DNA from: Dyella flagellata
Lineage (GTDB): Bacteria; Pseudomonadota; Gammaproteobacteria; Xanthomonadales; Rhodanobacteraceae
Length of the DNA stretch: 64,000 nucleotides
Direction of reading: 5' to 3'
Assembly: GCF_030160275.1 (NCBI RefSeq)
Contig: NZ_BSOA01000048.1
Span: forward strand, 62,001-126,000
The translations under genes were made by a program, and so were the position numbers. Of this stretch, positions 8,180-17,507 are shown piece after piece. The notes under the pieces were generated by a model. The model was given only the letters and a program-made list of their open reading frames with translations, did no database searches and had not been told where the DNA came from. Position 1 is the first letter of the stretch. Every line of letters starts with the position of its first letter.

Positions 8180-8298
8180 GCAGCAATCCTTCCGTCATCG
8201 GCCACTGGTCAGTCGTCACCACTAACGCCGCACTTGCACGCTTCACGATCTTCTTTGTCTGCTACCTTCCATGACCATGAAGAGAGTGGATAAAGAAG

Positions 8299-8337
8299 AA
8301 CGGCCTGGACCACACCACTTGTGTGATCCAGGCCGTT
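8299..8337. terminator. Bidirectional intrinsic terminator
   Basis: Inverted repeat AACGGCCTGGA ... TCCAGGCCGTT, extended by a nearly paired CCACAC/GTGTGA, around a short loop. It lies between the convergent peptide gene (ending 8179) and M50 protease gene (ending 8373), where it can serve both. Confidence 0.85.
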
Positions 8338-8372
8338 TGAACCCATCGGCCATCTCATCATTCGTGTTGAGA

Positions 8373-9893
8373 TCACGCACCAGGGCCGGCTGACTCAGGT
8401 TCTTGCAAGATATAGCCTGCCAACATCGCCTCGCTCCTGGCCAAGGCCAAATCAACCGACCGTTTCGCTTCGCGCATGGATATGGATAGCAGGCGCCTCG
8501 CTTCATCGCTTGAACCTGCGCGACAGGCTTTCAGCGCCAAACAGCGAGGCCACAGATGCGGAGCCAATCGCCTGGCATCGCGAGTCAGCAGGCTCTTGTC
8601 CAGCGCACTCGCATCGCTCGTCAGCATGGCCCGGGAAAAGGCCGTTTCCGTTCGCATGTGAGAGAAAAAGGTATTCAAGGCGGGCCGTGGTTTGCCCCAG
8701 GCGGCGACTGATTGCTCGAAGCTCTCGCCTAACTCTAGCGCGCGTTTCCACTCACCCCGATTTTGTGCGGCTTTGAGCCGATACCAGCTTGCCACCAGCG
8801 GTACCGGCATTGGCTGGCTCTCCAGATACCGAATGTCTTCTTCCGGCAAAGCGTCGGCGGTTCTACCAAACACGGAATGGGAAAGCAGCCGGTAGTAAGC
8901 AAGCTGCGGCAGCTTATCGTCCGTGTGTTTCCACCACTGCAAAAGCTTCGCACCATCGCTAGTCAAGCGTCCGGTTCGTGGCAATAGATTGACGATCATC
9001 ATCACCCCATTGACGATGGCAGAGGCCATCGCAACCGAGGTGATGGTTGGCGACAGGTCCATCCATGCCAACACCGACGACAAACTTCCAGCCAGAAGAT
9101 TCGCCAACGGCCCCATGGCAACCATGATTAGCATCTGCTCTCGCAAGGCACGGCTGGGGTCGGACACCGCAAAGACCATGCCCTGATAGGCGCGACCTCG
9201 CTCAGGCGCCCATCGCAGCAGCCACCATCCCCGGCGGGGATGGAGTTCCAGCGCCAATACGCGCACATGCAACACCTTCATGCCCGTGAACAACGCTCCG
9301 GCAAAATGCCCTCCCTCATGGATGGCAATACTCAGGGCAAGGAGTAGAAACAGCGTCATTCCCGCAAAAAGAACTCCCGCGCCGGTGTGACCAAATGCGC
9401 CGTTCAGAACAACCATCGCGCCAAAGCCACCGAGTGCCCCAAGTCCGCTTTGGATGAAATAAACCAAGAACTGCCACCAACTGTCGCCGGACCGGGGAGC
9501 TTGCGAAGCACCGAGGAGAACACGAATGAACGACATCAGCCCATCGGCAAGGAGCCCGGCCCCGACCAGTGCCAAGGCATCGAGAGCGAAGCCATCGAAA
9601 AGCCGCGCGTTAGCGATTCGCGCCAATCCGACGTACAGCGCGACTGTACCGACGATCAAGGTGAATACGTTCGGCAGCTGGTGTCGCCGTATGCCCTTCA
9701 AAAACCACAGATTGACCAGCAAAAGCACCAGGGCCTCGGCCAGCCAGCTTTGCCAGAAAAATGGATCGTAAATACCGAAATCAAGGACGTCGCTTATACC
9801 GAAACGCCCCATCCAGAATGTCGCAACGATTTTCGGTATCCACAATGCCGCCAGCATCAGCGGCAGAAAGAAGAGAATCCGTCTCTTGTTCAT
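8373..9893 (-). CDS. M50-type membrane metalloprotease (site-2 protease-like)
   Basis: About 506 residues. A multi-helix membrane domain carries the zinc motif HEGGH (in SIAIHEGGHFAGALF), and a second conserved segment, NLLPRTGRLTSDG, provides the third ligand region typical of M50 peptidases. The C-terminal ~170 residues are soluble, helical and TPR-like, without a recognised domain. Site-2 proteases cut substrates within the membrane, often anti-sigma factors or small membrane proteins. The ATG at 9893 has GGAG seven bases upstream. Whether it acts on the neighbouring 28-residue membrane peptides is speculation based only on proximity. Confidence 0.82.
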   Translation of the reverse strand: MNKRRILFFLPLMLAALWIPKIVATFWMGRFGISDVLDFGIYDPFFWQSWLAEALVLLLVNLWFLKGIRRHQLPNVFTLIVGTVALYVGLARIANARLFDGFALDALALVGAGLLADGLMSFIRVLLGASQAPRSGDSWWQFLVYFIQSGLGALGGFGAMVVLNGAFGHTGAGVLFAGMTLFLLLALSIAIHEGGHFAGALFTGMKVLHVRVLALELHPRRGWWLLRWAPERGRAYQGMVFAVSDPSRALREQMLIMVAMGPLANLLAGSLSSVLAWMDLSPTITSVAMASAIVNGVMMIVNLLPRTGRLTSDGAKLLQWWKHTDDKLPQLAYYRLLSHSVFGRTADALPEEDIRYLESQPMPVPLVASWYRLKAAQNRGEWKRALELGESFEQSVAAWGKPRPALNTFFSHMRTETAFSRAMLTSDASALDKSLLTRDARRLAPHLWPRCLALKACRAGSSDEARRLLSISMREAKRSVDLALARSEAMLAGYILQEPESAGPGA

Positions 9894-9931
9894 GCAAAGC
9901 TCCACAGCGAAGGCTTGATCGCCTTCATGTT

Positions 9932-10441
9932 TCAGGGATCCAGCTTGGCTTCTAGCAGCTTGCGCAACGACCAGTCATGGCCCTGGATATCCGTGATTCG
10001 CCAACCTGCCGGGGTTTGCGATAGCACGTAGACGATATGCACGCGGGTGCTTTGCGCCGGGTAGGCAAAATCGACCGATACCTTCGATGGATCGGAGGTG
10101 GCGCGGATCTTCATGCCCACCGCTCCGGGGTCCTGCGAATCCCAGAGGGGCGCAAAGTCGAGCCGGCAGACTTCGTGCGTGCGCTCCCGGCATTGATGAT
10201 CGCGTACGATGAGTTCAACCAGGTGCGAATCGAAATAGCGCCCCAAAACCTGCGGTGGCTGATCGAATAGATCAGCACCGGCGTCGGCCGGCTCTTCGAT
10301 AATCGCCTGCCAGGCATAGTCGCGATAAACCTGCGTAACAAGGGCCGCAGCGCCATGGGGCATGGGTTCGGCGGCCCATGCGTTCAGGCCCCAAGCCAAC
10401 GCCAATGCCGCTGCAGCGAAGGTCGTCAGAATTTTGTACAT
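9932..10441 (-). CDS. Exported protein, DUF3828-like
   Basis: About 169 residues with a signal peptide (MYKILTTFAAAALALAWG, cleavage after AWA). The layout (a segment about recalcitrant catalytic-free two-layer fold, an RYFDSHLVELIV helix, then V-D-F and W-R-I-T-D-I strands) resembles the DUF3828 family. I assign this only tentatively. The ATG at 10441 has an AAGGAG ribosome binding site. It lies 38 bases upstream of the M50 protease gene on the same strand, so the two are probably co-transcribed. Confidence 0.7.
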   Translation of the reverse strand: MYKILTTFAAAALALAWGLNAWAAEPMPHGAAALVTQVYRDYAWQAIIEEPADAGADLFDQPPQVLGRYFDSHLVELIVRDHQCRERTHEVCRLDFAPLWDSQDPGAVGMKIRATSDPSKVSVDFAYPAQSTRVHIVYVLSQTPAGWRITDIQGHDWSLRKLLEAKLDP

Positions 10442-10550
10442 GCCCCCTCTCCTTGATTCATCCGGCAGGCCCGGACGCCATCCATGGGGCACTAAATTAA
10501 TCGAATCGACGGGCCATTGGCCAGAATGGCCCCACTAGTCGCCTACGCGG

Positions 10551-11153
10551 CTAACCACTGGGGCGATCCTTGACCCGCGTGTCATCCGCAATCCAGTTCG
10601 TCTCCCACGTCTTCCCATTGTCCGCGGAAAACGCCTGCTCGAAATGGATGGCGTCAGCGCTACGCGGGGTAATCACGAAACGCACCAGTATGGGCTTGCC
10701 GTCCAGGGTTTCCTTGTCCGAGAACTCGCCGCGCCCGTTCGTGAAACCACCGACAGTGGGCACACCGATGGTGCCAACGCGGCTATTGACGAAATACAGC
10801 CCCCACTGGCGAGTGGCCGGGTTATACAAGCGGAACGAAGCGAGGTGCGCGTGACTGGAAGCATTGTGCATATCCAGCTCTAGCAGGTTCGCCTGGCCAT
10901 TCCAAACCTTGTGCACCACGGTGATGCCGTCGAATTCGGCCCAATCCTTGGAACCTGTCAAGGGGTGCCTGAGCAGCGACACATGGGTTTTCCAGGTGCC
11001 GAATTCGAAATTGAAATCATGTTGGCCGTCGTGTTCGGCTGCCGTGGCAGCAGCGGCGCGGGAGGTCGACTGAGCCCATACCATCACGCTGCCTGCCGCG
11101 AATATCAGGCTGCCTAGCAAGCAACCAGCCCGGAATTTGTTGACCAGCGCCAT
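10551..11153 (-). CDS. Exported protein, DUF1579-like fold
   Basis: About 200 residues with a signal peptide (KFRAGCLLGSLIFAAGSVMV, cleavage near VWAQ). The mature part starts with DFNFEFGTWKTH, followed by alternating strands. This resembles lipocalin-like DUF1579 proteins, which often begin with a similar F-x-G-x-W motif. Function is unknown. The ATG at 11153 follows GGGAG; the longer in-frame opening to 11258 lacks such a site. Confidence 0.7.
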   Translation of the reverse strand: MALVNKFRAGCLLGSLIFAAGSVMVWAQSTSRAAAATAAEHDGQHDFNFEFGTWKTHVSLLRHPLTGSKDWAEFDGITVVHKVWNGQANLLELDMHNASSHAHLASFRLYNPATRQWGLYFVNSRVGTIGVPTVGGFTNGRGEFSDKETLDGKPILVRFVITPRSADAIHFEQAFSADNGKTWETNWIADDTRVKDRPSG

Positions 11154-11306
11154 ATGCGGCTCCCGCAGTCGTGGGAAATGCTCACGGTGGAAGCTAGGCC
11201 GATGAGTGGCTGGGGAAAATAGCCACTTCAATCCAAATCCACATAGCCACTTCATCATGAAGAATGACCGGGCCGGCGCTTTTTTGCGAAACAGCTGACC
11301 CGCTCG

Positions 11307-11672
11307 TTATGACTTGAACTGCCCTACTTCGCCAAGCAGCCAAGCGGCCAATTGTTTTGGCCCACGACGATGCGGATTGCTCATGTTCGCCGCTTCGGCG
11401 CACGTAGAAAGATATAACTGGCCTAGCGCCCCTAAAACGGGCAGTCCTGCTTCTTCGCGCAGCGAGACTGCCTCCTTGGCCAGACCGAGCAGCTCCTCGC
11501 TCTCTTTGGGCAGCCAATGCAGTCGGATGATTTCCGGCAAAAAATCGGAATTGAAGAACAGCATCTCTCCCGATTCCGCTACGCGAGGGAGAACGGAGCG
11601 AAGCCGGTCCAGCAACTTTGCTTCGGCTTGCTCCAGACGGCCCATCACCTTGTTTAACTGCGCTGCCTTCAC
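11307..11672 (-). CDS. Hypothetical protein downstream of sulfotransferase
   Basis: About 121 residues, mostly helical, no signal peptide. I recognise no family. The frame is open up to 11729, but the GTG at 11672 has a GGGGGAAT ribosome binding site six bases away and would start 17 bases after the sulfotransferase stop, giving a two-gene operon. The longer ATG would overlap the upstream gene by 40 bases. Confidence 0.65.
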   Translation of the reverse strand: MKAAQLNKVMGRLEQAEAKLLDRLRSVLPRVAESGEMLFFNSDFLPEIIRLHWLPKESEELLGLAKEAVSLREEAGLPVLGALGQLYLSTCAEAANMSNPHRRGPKQLAAWLLGEVGQFKS

Positions 11673-11689
11673 GGCATTCCCCCGCTGAT

Positions 11690-12736
11690 TCACCCAAGCC
11701 GGCGAAGCAACGCCATGCCTGGCGCGCAAGCCGACTCAAGGCGTGCTCGCTCGTCAGCGGGCAAGCTTACCCATTTGAGTGGATTTTTTCGCACGCGCCC
11801 GGCCGCCTGCGCCAGCCAGGAAGCATCGTCCAAGCTGGGATGCATGAAGCGGACGATGCGTTGGAGTTCGGCATCGGGCGCATCGAGTATCGATTCGTAG
11901 CGTACGTGGAGGACTTGCTCGGCAGGCAGCCTCTCCAGCAGTTGCAAACCCATGGCGATCATCTCGGACCAGGCCATGCCGATCGGCTCGATCGGCAGCT
12001 CGAAGTGCTGGAACACGTCGACGTCGAAGCTCTCGGGCACCAGGCCACGCCAAGCCGGCGGCAGATTCTCCGGTGCCTGGTAGTCGGGCGTGAGATAAGG
12101 GGCTGAGCCGAAGCTTTGCTTGAACAACTGACTGATCATGCCCATCCGCATCGGGGCAAACCGCCTGGCCGAAACCGCGAACTCGCGGCCGTCGCGGAAG
12201 ACATGGATGAACTTCGCCGCGGGAAAGAAATGCGACAAGGGATGGACGAGAGCTAGCGAAGCACCCGAGCGCTCACACCATAATCGACGACCTAAGCGCG
12301 CACACAACCACTGGAATACCCGCAGGTATTGCCGGTGGAGGCGGTCTTCCGGCAACGACTGCACGTAGGCACCCAGCTCCTGATGCAACCCATCAGGGTC
12401 TTCGGTTAGCGACGGGAGTGTCATCGCCAATAGCGGCGGAATGCCCGTCTCCCTAAAACGCAGCGCGCAAGCCAGCGGGTAGCGAAACTCATCGATGACC
12501 AGGCCGCGCTCCATCAGGCGGAGCCAGGCCGTGTGGCGTGGGCGTGGCTCGCTCAGCATGGACCAGAAATCCGGCCCGTTGACCGGGTCCTGGCGGAATC
12601 CAAGCGGATGAAGCGCATTGAACAGTTCGGACAGACTCAGGACGTCCGGATGCAGCGCGAGCAGATCCGAAAGCATCGTCGAGCCGGAGCGGCCCGTGCT
12701 GACGATAAACAGAGGGGTTTGCAGCAAGCCCGTCAT
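11690..12736 (-). CDS. Sulfotransferase-family protein
   Basis: About 348 residues. The PAPS 5'-phosphosulfate-binding loop is at the N-terminus (FIVSTGRSGSTMLSDLL), followed by an SELFNALHPL segment. A 3'-phosphate-binding region around KFIHVFRDGREFAVSA matches the family order. Members move sulfate from PAPS to a hydroxyl or amine of glycan, lipid or peptide acceptors; the acceptor here is unknown. The ATG at 12736 follows GAGG. It is divergent from the DUF3820 gene at 12843. Confidence 0.85.
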   Translation of the reverse strand: MTGLLQTPLFIVSTGRSGSTMLSDLLALHPDVLSLSELFNALHPLGFRQDPVNGPDFWSMLSEPRPRHTAWLRLMERGLVIDEFRYPLACALRFRETGIPPLLAMTLPSLTEDPDGLHQELGAYVQSLPEDRLHRQYLRVFQWLCARLGRRLWCERSGASLALVHPLSHFFPAAKFIHVFRDGREFAVSARRFAPMRMGMISQLFKQSFGSAPYLTPDYQAPENLPPAWRGLVPESFDVDVFQHFELPIEPIGMAWSEMIAMGLQLLERLPAEQVLHVRYESILDAPDAELQRIVRFMHPSLDDASWLAQAAGRVRKNPLKWVSLPADERARLESACAPGMALLRRLG

Positions 12737-12842
12737 GGCCACACCTCGTAGTCTATCCATTCCCCGTTATGGCCTGCAGGAACACTTTGGCCAACGCTGG
12801 AACCATGTACGCTGCCCTATTTACCGCTCCACACCAAGCCCA

Positions 12843-13058
12843 ATGAAACCAGAAGATCTGCAGCGGCTGGTAACCCTTACCATGCCCTACGGCAAATACC
12901 AGGGACGCCTGATCGCTGACCTGCCTGGCGCCTACCTGGCCTGGTTTGCCCGCAAGGGCTTTCCACGCGGCGAGCTGGGCAACTTGCTGTCGTTGATGTT
13001 GGAGATCGACCACAACGGCTTGAGGGGGCTGCTCGAACCACTCAGGAAGCGTCAGTAA
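12843..13058 (+). CDS. DUF3820-family small protein
   Basis: 71 residues covering the whole DUF3820 domain: MPYGKYQGRLIADLP, then YLAWFARKGFPRGELG. The family (also called putative quorum-sensing-regulated virulence factor) is widespread in proteobacteria and has no settled biochemical role. The ATG at 12843 begins the domain; a longer in-frame opening from 12618 overlaps the sulfotransferase gene antisense and is unlikely. Confidence 0.88.
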   Translation: MKPEDLQRLVTLTMPYGKYQGRLIADLPGAYLAWFARKGFPRGELGNLLSLMLEIDHNGLRGLLEPLRKRQ

Positions 13059-13347
13059 GGCCCTCGCCTTGCCCCGATGATCATCCCGGCCCACTGGTCG
13101 GCGCTTATCTTGCTTGGTCTATTCCAAAGGCTCCCGCTCGTGAGCCGGCAAGGGCTGGCCTGGATGGCCCGAAACCGGCGCCAACGGGCGGAAACCAAGC
13201 TCCTATCCAGCGCGAAAACCTTACCTGCCTGGTGCCACGAGGACGGGGAAGGGGCCGCCATGGGTGGGGAACCCTGCCCATTTACGGCAGTTTTGCCACC
13301 CCCAGGCAGCAAATTGACCCACGGAATTTGATCCACCCATCCCCGCC

Positions 13348-15453
13348 ATGCCCAGTACCTACAATCCCTTGCTCGTCGTGATTTCGCTGATGGTGGCCAC
13401 CCTCGCCTCTTACACGGCGCTCGACCTGGCAAGCCGCATTTCCCTGCTCAAGCCTTCAGCGAGCCGCCATGCGTGGCTGGCCGGGGGTGCGGCGGCGATG
13501 GGGGTGGGCATCTGGTCGATGCACTTCATCGGTATGCTGGCATTTTCTCTGCCGATCCCTCTCGGCTACGATCCGGCCATTACCGGCTGTTCATTGCTGA
13601 TCGCGATCTTCGTTTCGTGGTTCGCGCTCAATGCCGTGACCCGGGCACGGCTCGGTTCACGCGAGATAGCTGCGGGCGGCGTGCTGATGGGGCTAGGCAT
13701 TGCCTGCATGCACTACACCGGCATGGCCGCCCTGCGCATGCATCCGGGCATCGACTACGATCCGGCCCTGTTCACGGCATCCATCGCCATCGCCATCGGG
13801 GCGTCGACAGCGGCGCTATGGATCGCTCACACGCTGAGCCACGTCGGGCAGCGCCATGTCATCAGCAAGCGTGCAGGTGCCGCATTGGTGATGGGCATTG
13901 CGATCACGGGCATGCATTACACCGGCATGGCGGCGGCCGATTTCGTGCCGGGCTCGGTTTGTGGCGCCGCCAACGGCGTAGATGCCCGATGGCTTGCGAC
14001 CAGCATTACGCTGTTCACGTTCGCGATACTGATCGTGACGCTGATGCTGTCGCGTTTCGACGTAAGAACGGCCTTGCTCACCGGGTCGGTGACCCAGCTC
14101 AACGACCAGATCGTACGCATGGCCCACCACGACGCGCTGACCGATCTGCCGAACCGCAGGGCCCTGGTCCAACGCATCGAGACCGTGATCGATAGCGCCA
14201 AACGCGCCGAGCAAAGCTTCGCCATACTGTTCATGGATATCGACGGCTTCAAGACGATCAACGATTCGCTGGGCCATTCGGCCGGTGACGAAGTCTTGCA
14301 GGCGTTCTCGCGGCGGTTGCAGCAGTGCGTGCGCGAAGGCGACACGGTGGCAAGACTGGGCGGCGATGAATTCGTCATCCTGATGGAAAACCTCGTCTCG
14401 CCGGACGACGCCCAGGATGCGGCGCAAATCATTCTCGATCGAATGGGACGCGGGCATTGGAGCGACGAGCAGCCGATTCAGGCAGTCCCTAGCGTAGGTA
14501 TCGCCTTGTTTCCACGCGACGGCGAAACCGCCGACGCGTTGCTGAAGAACGCGGACGCCGCAATGTACGAAGCCAAGCGTGCGGGCCGGGCGACCTGGCG
14601 CTTTTTCGAGGCCAGCATGCACGGTGCTGCGTTGCGTACGCTGCACATCCAGAACGCTTTGCGCGTAGCGCTGCATGAAGAAGGCTTTTCTCTCCGCTTC
14701 CAGCCAAAGTATTGCGGCAGCACCAACGAACTGGTGGGTGCGGAAGCCTTGATCCGCCTGGATCATCCCGAACTGGGCATGCTCGCACCGGCGGAATTCA
14801 TTCCCACCGCCGAGCGTAGCGGCCAGATCGTGCAAATCGGCCAGTGGGTGATGCGCGAAACCTGCCGGCAGATCCGGCGCTGGCAAACGGCAGGCCTGCC
14901 GGCGGTGAAAGTGGCCGTCAACCTGTCACCGCGCCAGATTGCGCAAGCCGATCTCGTCGACACCATGATCCGCATCGTGCGCTCCGAACAGGTCAGCTGC
15001 GATCAGATCATCTTCGAGATCACCGAGGCCGTGGCCATGCAGGATGCACCGAAGACCGCGGAAATGATCCAGGCGTTCCAACATGCCGGCTTCGAAATCG
15101 CCATCGACGACTTCGGCACCGGCTATTCCAGCCTCGCCTACCTTGAGCGCTTCCGCGTCAAGCAACTGAAGATCGACCGCTTCTTCACCCATGGCCTGGA
15201 TGCGCAAGGGCATGAAAGCAGGGCCATCGTTTCGGCCATCATTGCACTGGCACATTCCTTGGACATGGAAGTGGTGGCCGAAGGCGTGGAAACCCCGTCG
15301 CAGCTGTCCGAGCTGCGGGTCATGGCGTGCGACCAGATACAAGGTTACTTGCTGGGCAAACCCTTGACCGCCGAAGCCTTTGCCGTTTTGCTGGAACAGC
15401 ACCGAGTGCGCGAATCGATCGACGCCAAGCCCTGCCCGCGCCCTGCCGCGTAG
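13348..15453 (+). CDS. MHYT-GGDEF-EAL c-di-GMP signalling protein
   Basis: 701 residues. An integral-membrane MHYT sensor (residues ~10-235) shows the repeated motif as SMHFIGM, CMHYTGM and GMHYTGM; it is proposed to bind copper or a diatomic gas. The GGDEF domain has intact LGGDEF (residues ~337-342) and an RxxD inhibitory site (329-332). The EAL domain keeps EALIRL (466), the catalytic Asn525, FEITE, DDFGTG (587) and the late AEGVE Glu, so both synthesis and breakdown of c-di-GMP look possible. The ribosome binding site is weak. The stop codon TAG is the first TAG of a GTAGGCTGGGAT repeat. Confidence 0.93.
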   Translation: MPSTYNPLLVVISLMVATLASYTALDLASRISLLKPSASRHAWLAGGAAAMGVGIWSMHFIGMLAFSLPIPLGYDPAITGCSLLIAIFVSWFALNAVTRARLGSREIAAGGVLMGLGIACMHYTGMAALRMHPGIDYDPALFTASIAIAIGASTAALWIAHTLSHVGQRHVISKRAGAALVMGIAITGMHYTGMAAADFVPGSVCGAANGVDARWLATSITLFTFAILIVTLMLSRFDVRTALLTGSVTQLNDQIVRMAHHDALTDLPNRRALVQRIETVIDSAKRAEQSFAILFMDIDGFKTINDSLGHSAGDEVLQAFSRRLQQCVREGDTVARLGGDEFVILMENLVSPDDAQDAAQIILDRMGRGHWSDEQPIQAVPSVGIALFPRDGETADALLKNADAAMYEAKRAGRATWRFFEASMHGAALRTLHIQNALRVALHEEGFSLRFQPKYCGSTNELVGAEALIRLDHPELGMLAPAEFIPTAERSGQIVQIGQWVMRETCRQIRRWQTAGLPAVKVAVNLSPRQIAQADLVDTMIRIVRSEQVSCDQIIFEITEAVAMQDAPKTAEMIQAFQHAGFEIAIDDFGTGYSSLAYLERFRVKQLKIDRFFTHGLDAQGHESRAIVSAIIALAHSLDMEVVAEGVETPSQLSELRVMACDQIQGYLLGKPLTAEAFAVLLEQHRVRESIDAKPCPRPAA

Positions 15454-15474
15454 GCTGGGATGACCATCCCGGCA
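15450..15474. repeat. GTAGGCTGGGAT repeat, single half, providing a stop codon
   Basis: One half-element, GTAGGCTGGGATGACCATCC, squeezed between convergent genes: its TAG (15451-15453) is the stop of the MHYT protein, and it ends two bases before the stop of the porin gene. Confidence 0.85.
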
Positions 15475-15475
15475 C

Positions 15476-16825
15476 TCAATAAGACAGCGATAACGAACTC
15501 ATCCACGTCAAGGCTTCCGGCTGCCTCGGTGCCGGAATCGGATTGACGGTATAGCTCAGCTGGTTGGACAGATAAATGCCGCGCCGCACGCGGAAGACGT
15601 AGGACAGAGCATAGTTGCGGCTGTTGTCCACGGCGGCAATGCCCATCGCCTGCTGCTGGTGCTGGAAGGAGCGGCTCAACCGATTGAAGGTATAGCCGAA
15701 CGCGAACGCGTCATCGGGCCGCTCGAACGGACCCAACACATAAAACGTCGCGCCGATGTCGCCGGCATAGACGTTGCGATCGGGTGGCGCATAGTCAGCC
15801 TTTACGTTGATGTAAAGCCCCCGAAACGCCTGGGACGTATCGCTTTGCCACAACTGACGGTCGCCGACCAGATAATAGGCATAGTTGCTATCGGCATAGC
15901 CGCCGCGGAAGTTGGGGAAATGGCTTTCGTTGTAGATCACACCCTGGCGCAGCCACATCATCCGCTGCTGCGGCGCGGCTTCGACCTGGTAACCCAGCTC
16001 ATTGATGAAAAGCGCCTTGGCACCGGGAATATGCCACTTCAGTCCCCAGAAATTGTTGTGGTCCCAATCCGCTTGCGGCCCATCGGGATCCACGCTGCGG
16101 GTCACGCCAAATCGCTCGTAGAAATGCTTGTTTGCCGTAGCCAGGCGCAGGTTGATCTCGGGCGCCGTCTTGTTGAAGATGAAACCGACTTCGTAGGGGA
16201 TGGAACTTCCGACGCCCGCCGGCGAAGTCGTCGAACTGGTGCCGAGCGAAAAACCATAAAACTGGTTGCCGAGTTCCTCGAAACCATATTGCAACTGCAC
16301 GCGCCCGTCGTTGAAGCGCTGGCTGACATAGAAGCTGTTGATGGCGAAACCGCTGGGGTTTTCCCCCGCGTAAGAAAACCATTGCAGGTTCGCGTTGAAC
16401 ACCAATTGCGACGCGCCGGCGAAACCCACCCGGGAAAGATCATAGGTGGCGGTTAGAAACGTATTGGCCCGGTAAGTCGAATTTTGCCCAATGTAGAGCT
16501 GCGGATGCGCAGCATGATCGAGCAGATCGAAGGTACCGCCAAAAATGGTACCGCCTTGTATCAGCCAGCCATGCTCAGCCAGCTTTTCGCGCAACTTGCC
16601 CATCCCCGGCGACATGGTTTCGCAGGTGCTGATCGCCGGGCTGGTAGTGCCTTGCGGCTGCAAACTGTCATAGCGATGGCATGGCAGCATTTCGGTGCCG
16701 AAGTTGGCATCGGCAGAGTCCGCCGGAAGCAGCAGTGTTGCGTGTGCGTCATTGCAAACAGCCCATGACATCAGCAGCACACTTCCAGCCAACACCAGCG
16801 CGTAACGGCGAATATTTTGAGACAT
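15476..16825 (-). CDS. OprB-family carbohydrate-type porin
   Basis: About 449 residues with a signal peptide (MSQNIRRYALVLAGSVLLMS, cleavage near AHA). The body is long and beta-rich, with the family's features: an early KLREKLAEHGWLIQGG segment, repeated aromatic strand ends, and a C-terminal aromatic residue (SSLSLSY) for BAM recognition. OprB-type porins let sugars cross the outer membrane. The frame opens further up to 16873, but the ATG at 16825 starts the signal peptide. An inverted repeat 74 bases upstream may be an operator. Confidence 0.83.
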   Translation of the reverse strand: MSQNIRRYALVLAGSVLLMSWAVCNDAHATLLLPADSADANFGTEMLPCHRYDSLQPQGTTSPAISTCETMSPGMGKLREKLAEHGWLIQGGTIFGGTFDLLDHAAHPQLYIGQNSTYRANTFLTATYDLSRVGFAGASQLVFNANLQWFSYAGENPSGFAINSFYVSQRFNDGRVQLQYGFEELGNQFYGFSLGTSSTTSPAGVGSSIPYEVGFIFNKTAPEINLRLATANKHFYERFGVTRSVDPDGPQADWDHNNFWGLKWHIPGAKALFINELGYQVEAAPQQRMMWLRQGVIYNESHFPNFRGGYADSNYAYYLVGDRQLWQSDTSQAFRGLYINVKADYAPPDRNVYAGDIGATFYVLGPFERPDDAFAFGYTFNRLSRSFQHQQQAMGIAAVDNSRNYALSYVFRVRRGIYLSNQLSYTVNPIPAPRQPEALTWMSSLSLSY

Positions 16826-16898
16826 AAAAGTCTCTGGCACCCGTGGGGAGCGGATGCTAAAGGTGAAAGACATTGTCTTGGGGGAGCGGAGCGTCGCT

Positions 16899-16914
16899 CA
16901 CAACCTTAGTTGTG
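16899..16914. promoter_or_regulatory. Inverted repeat upstream of the porin gene, possible operator
   Basis: CACAAC-CTTA-GTTGTG, a perfect six-base dyad with a four-base spacer, in the 227-base gap between the porin start and the next gene on its upstream side. The binding protein is unknown. Confidence 0.4.
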
Positions 16915-17052
16915 CAAGCGCGTCCAAAACAGTGCCAGATGGCATAGCCGGTTCAGTAACCAAGCTCTGCCATACCTGTCGTACTCTGCCTGATGATCTT
17001 TTTGTTCATCATTCCGACCTAAGCCAGAATGAAGACTCGCGTTGAAGCAGCC

Positions 17053-17322
17053 TCACACCGGCGCGAGGTCCGGCTCAAAGCTCACCAGCCGTAGCAGCTC
17101 GTCATCGAGCCAGGCCCGCATGGCAGGGTCGCGCACTTCGAACAGGTCGAATACCCCTAACGCGCGCAGTATCGGCAGTTGCGCCACCAGCATCGGCTCC
17201 ACCACCCGGCATACCGACTCCGGCGTAGCCGGATCCAGCATTTGATGCGCACAAGCCAGAAAAGTTTCCAGTGGCGAAGGACGGAATTCGGTATTCAACG
17301 CGAGCGATTCGATCGGGGACAT
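17053..17322 (-). CDS. Small hypothetical protein
   Basis: 89 residues, helical, acidic, without membrane segments or signal peptide. It has a good ribosome binding site (GAGGGTGTCCCG before ATG at 17322). I recognise no family; the compact helical layout would fit a small protein-binding module. Confidence 0.6.
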   Translation of the reverse strand: MSPIESLALNTEFRPSPLETFLACAHQMLDPATPESVCRVVEPMLVAQLPILRALGVFDLFEVRDPAMRAWLDDELLRLVSFEPDLAPV

Positions 17323-17507
17323 CGGGACACCCTCATGTGTAGCAACTTGCCGGTGGTCTTTGAACGTTTGCCATCAAGTATCAACAGACACTAACAGCAA
17401 GATAAAAATCCGAGATCGACCTACATGCCGACACGTGACCAAGCGCACGTTCATGATCGGCACAGCATCGTTAAGCCATTCGATTCCGCCCATATGGCAA
17501 GGCGCAA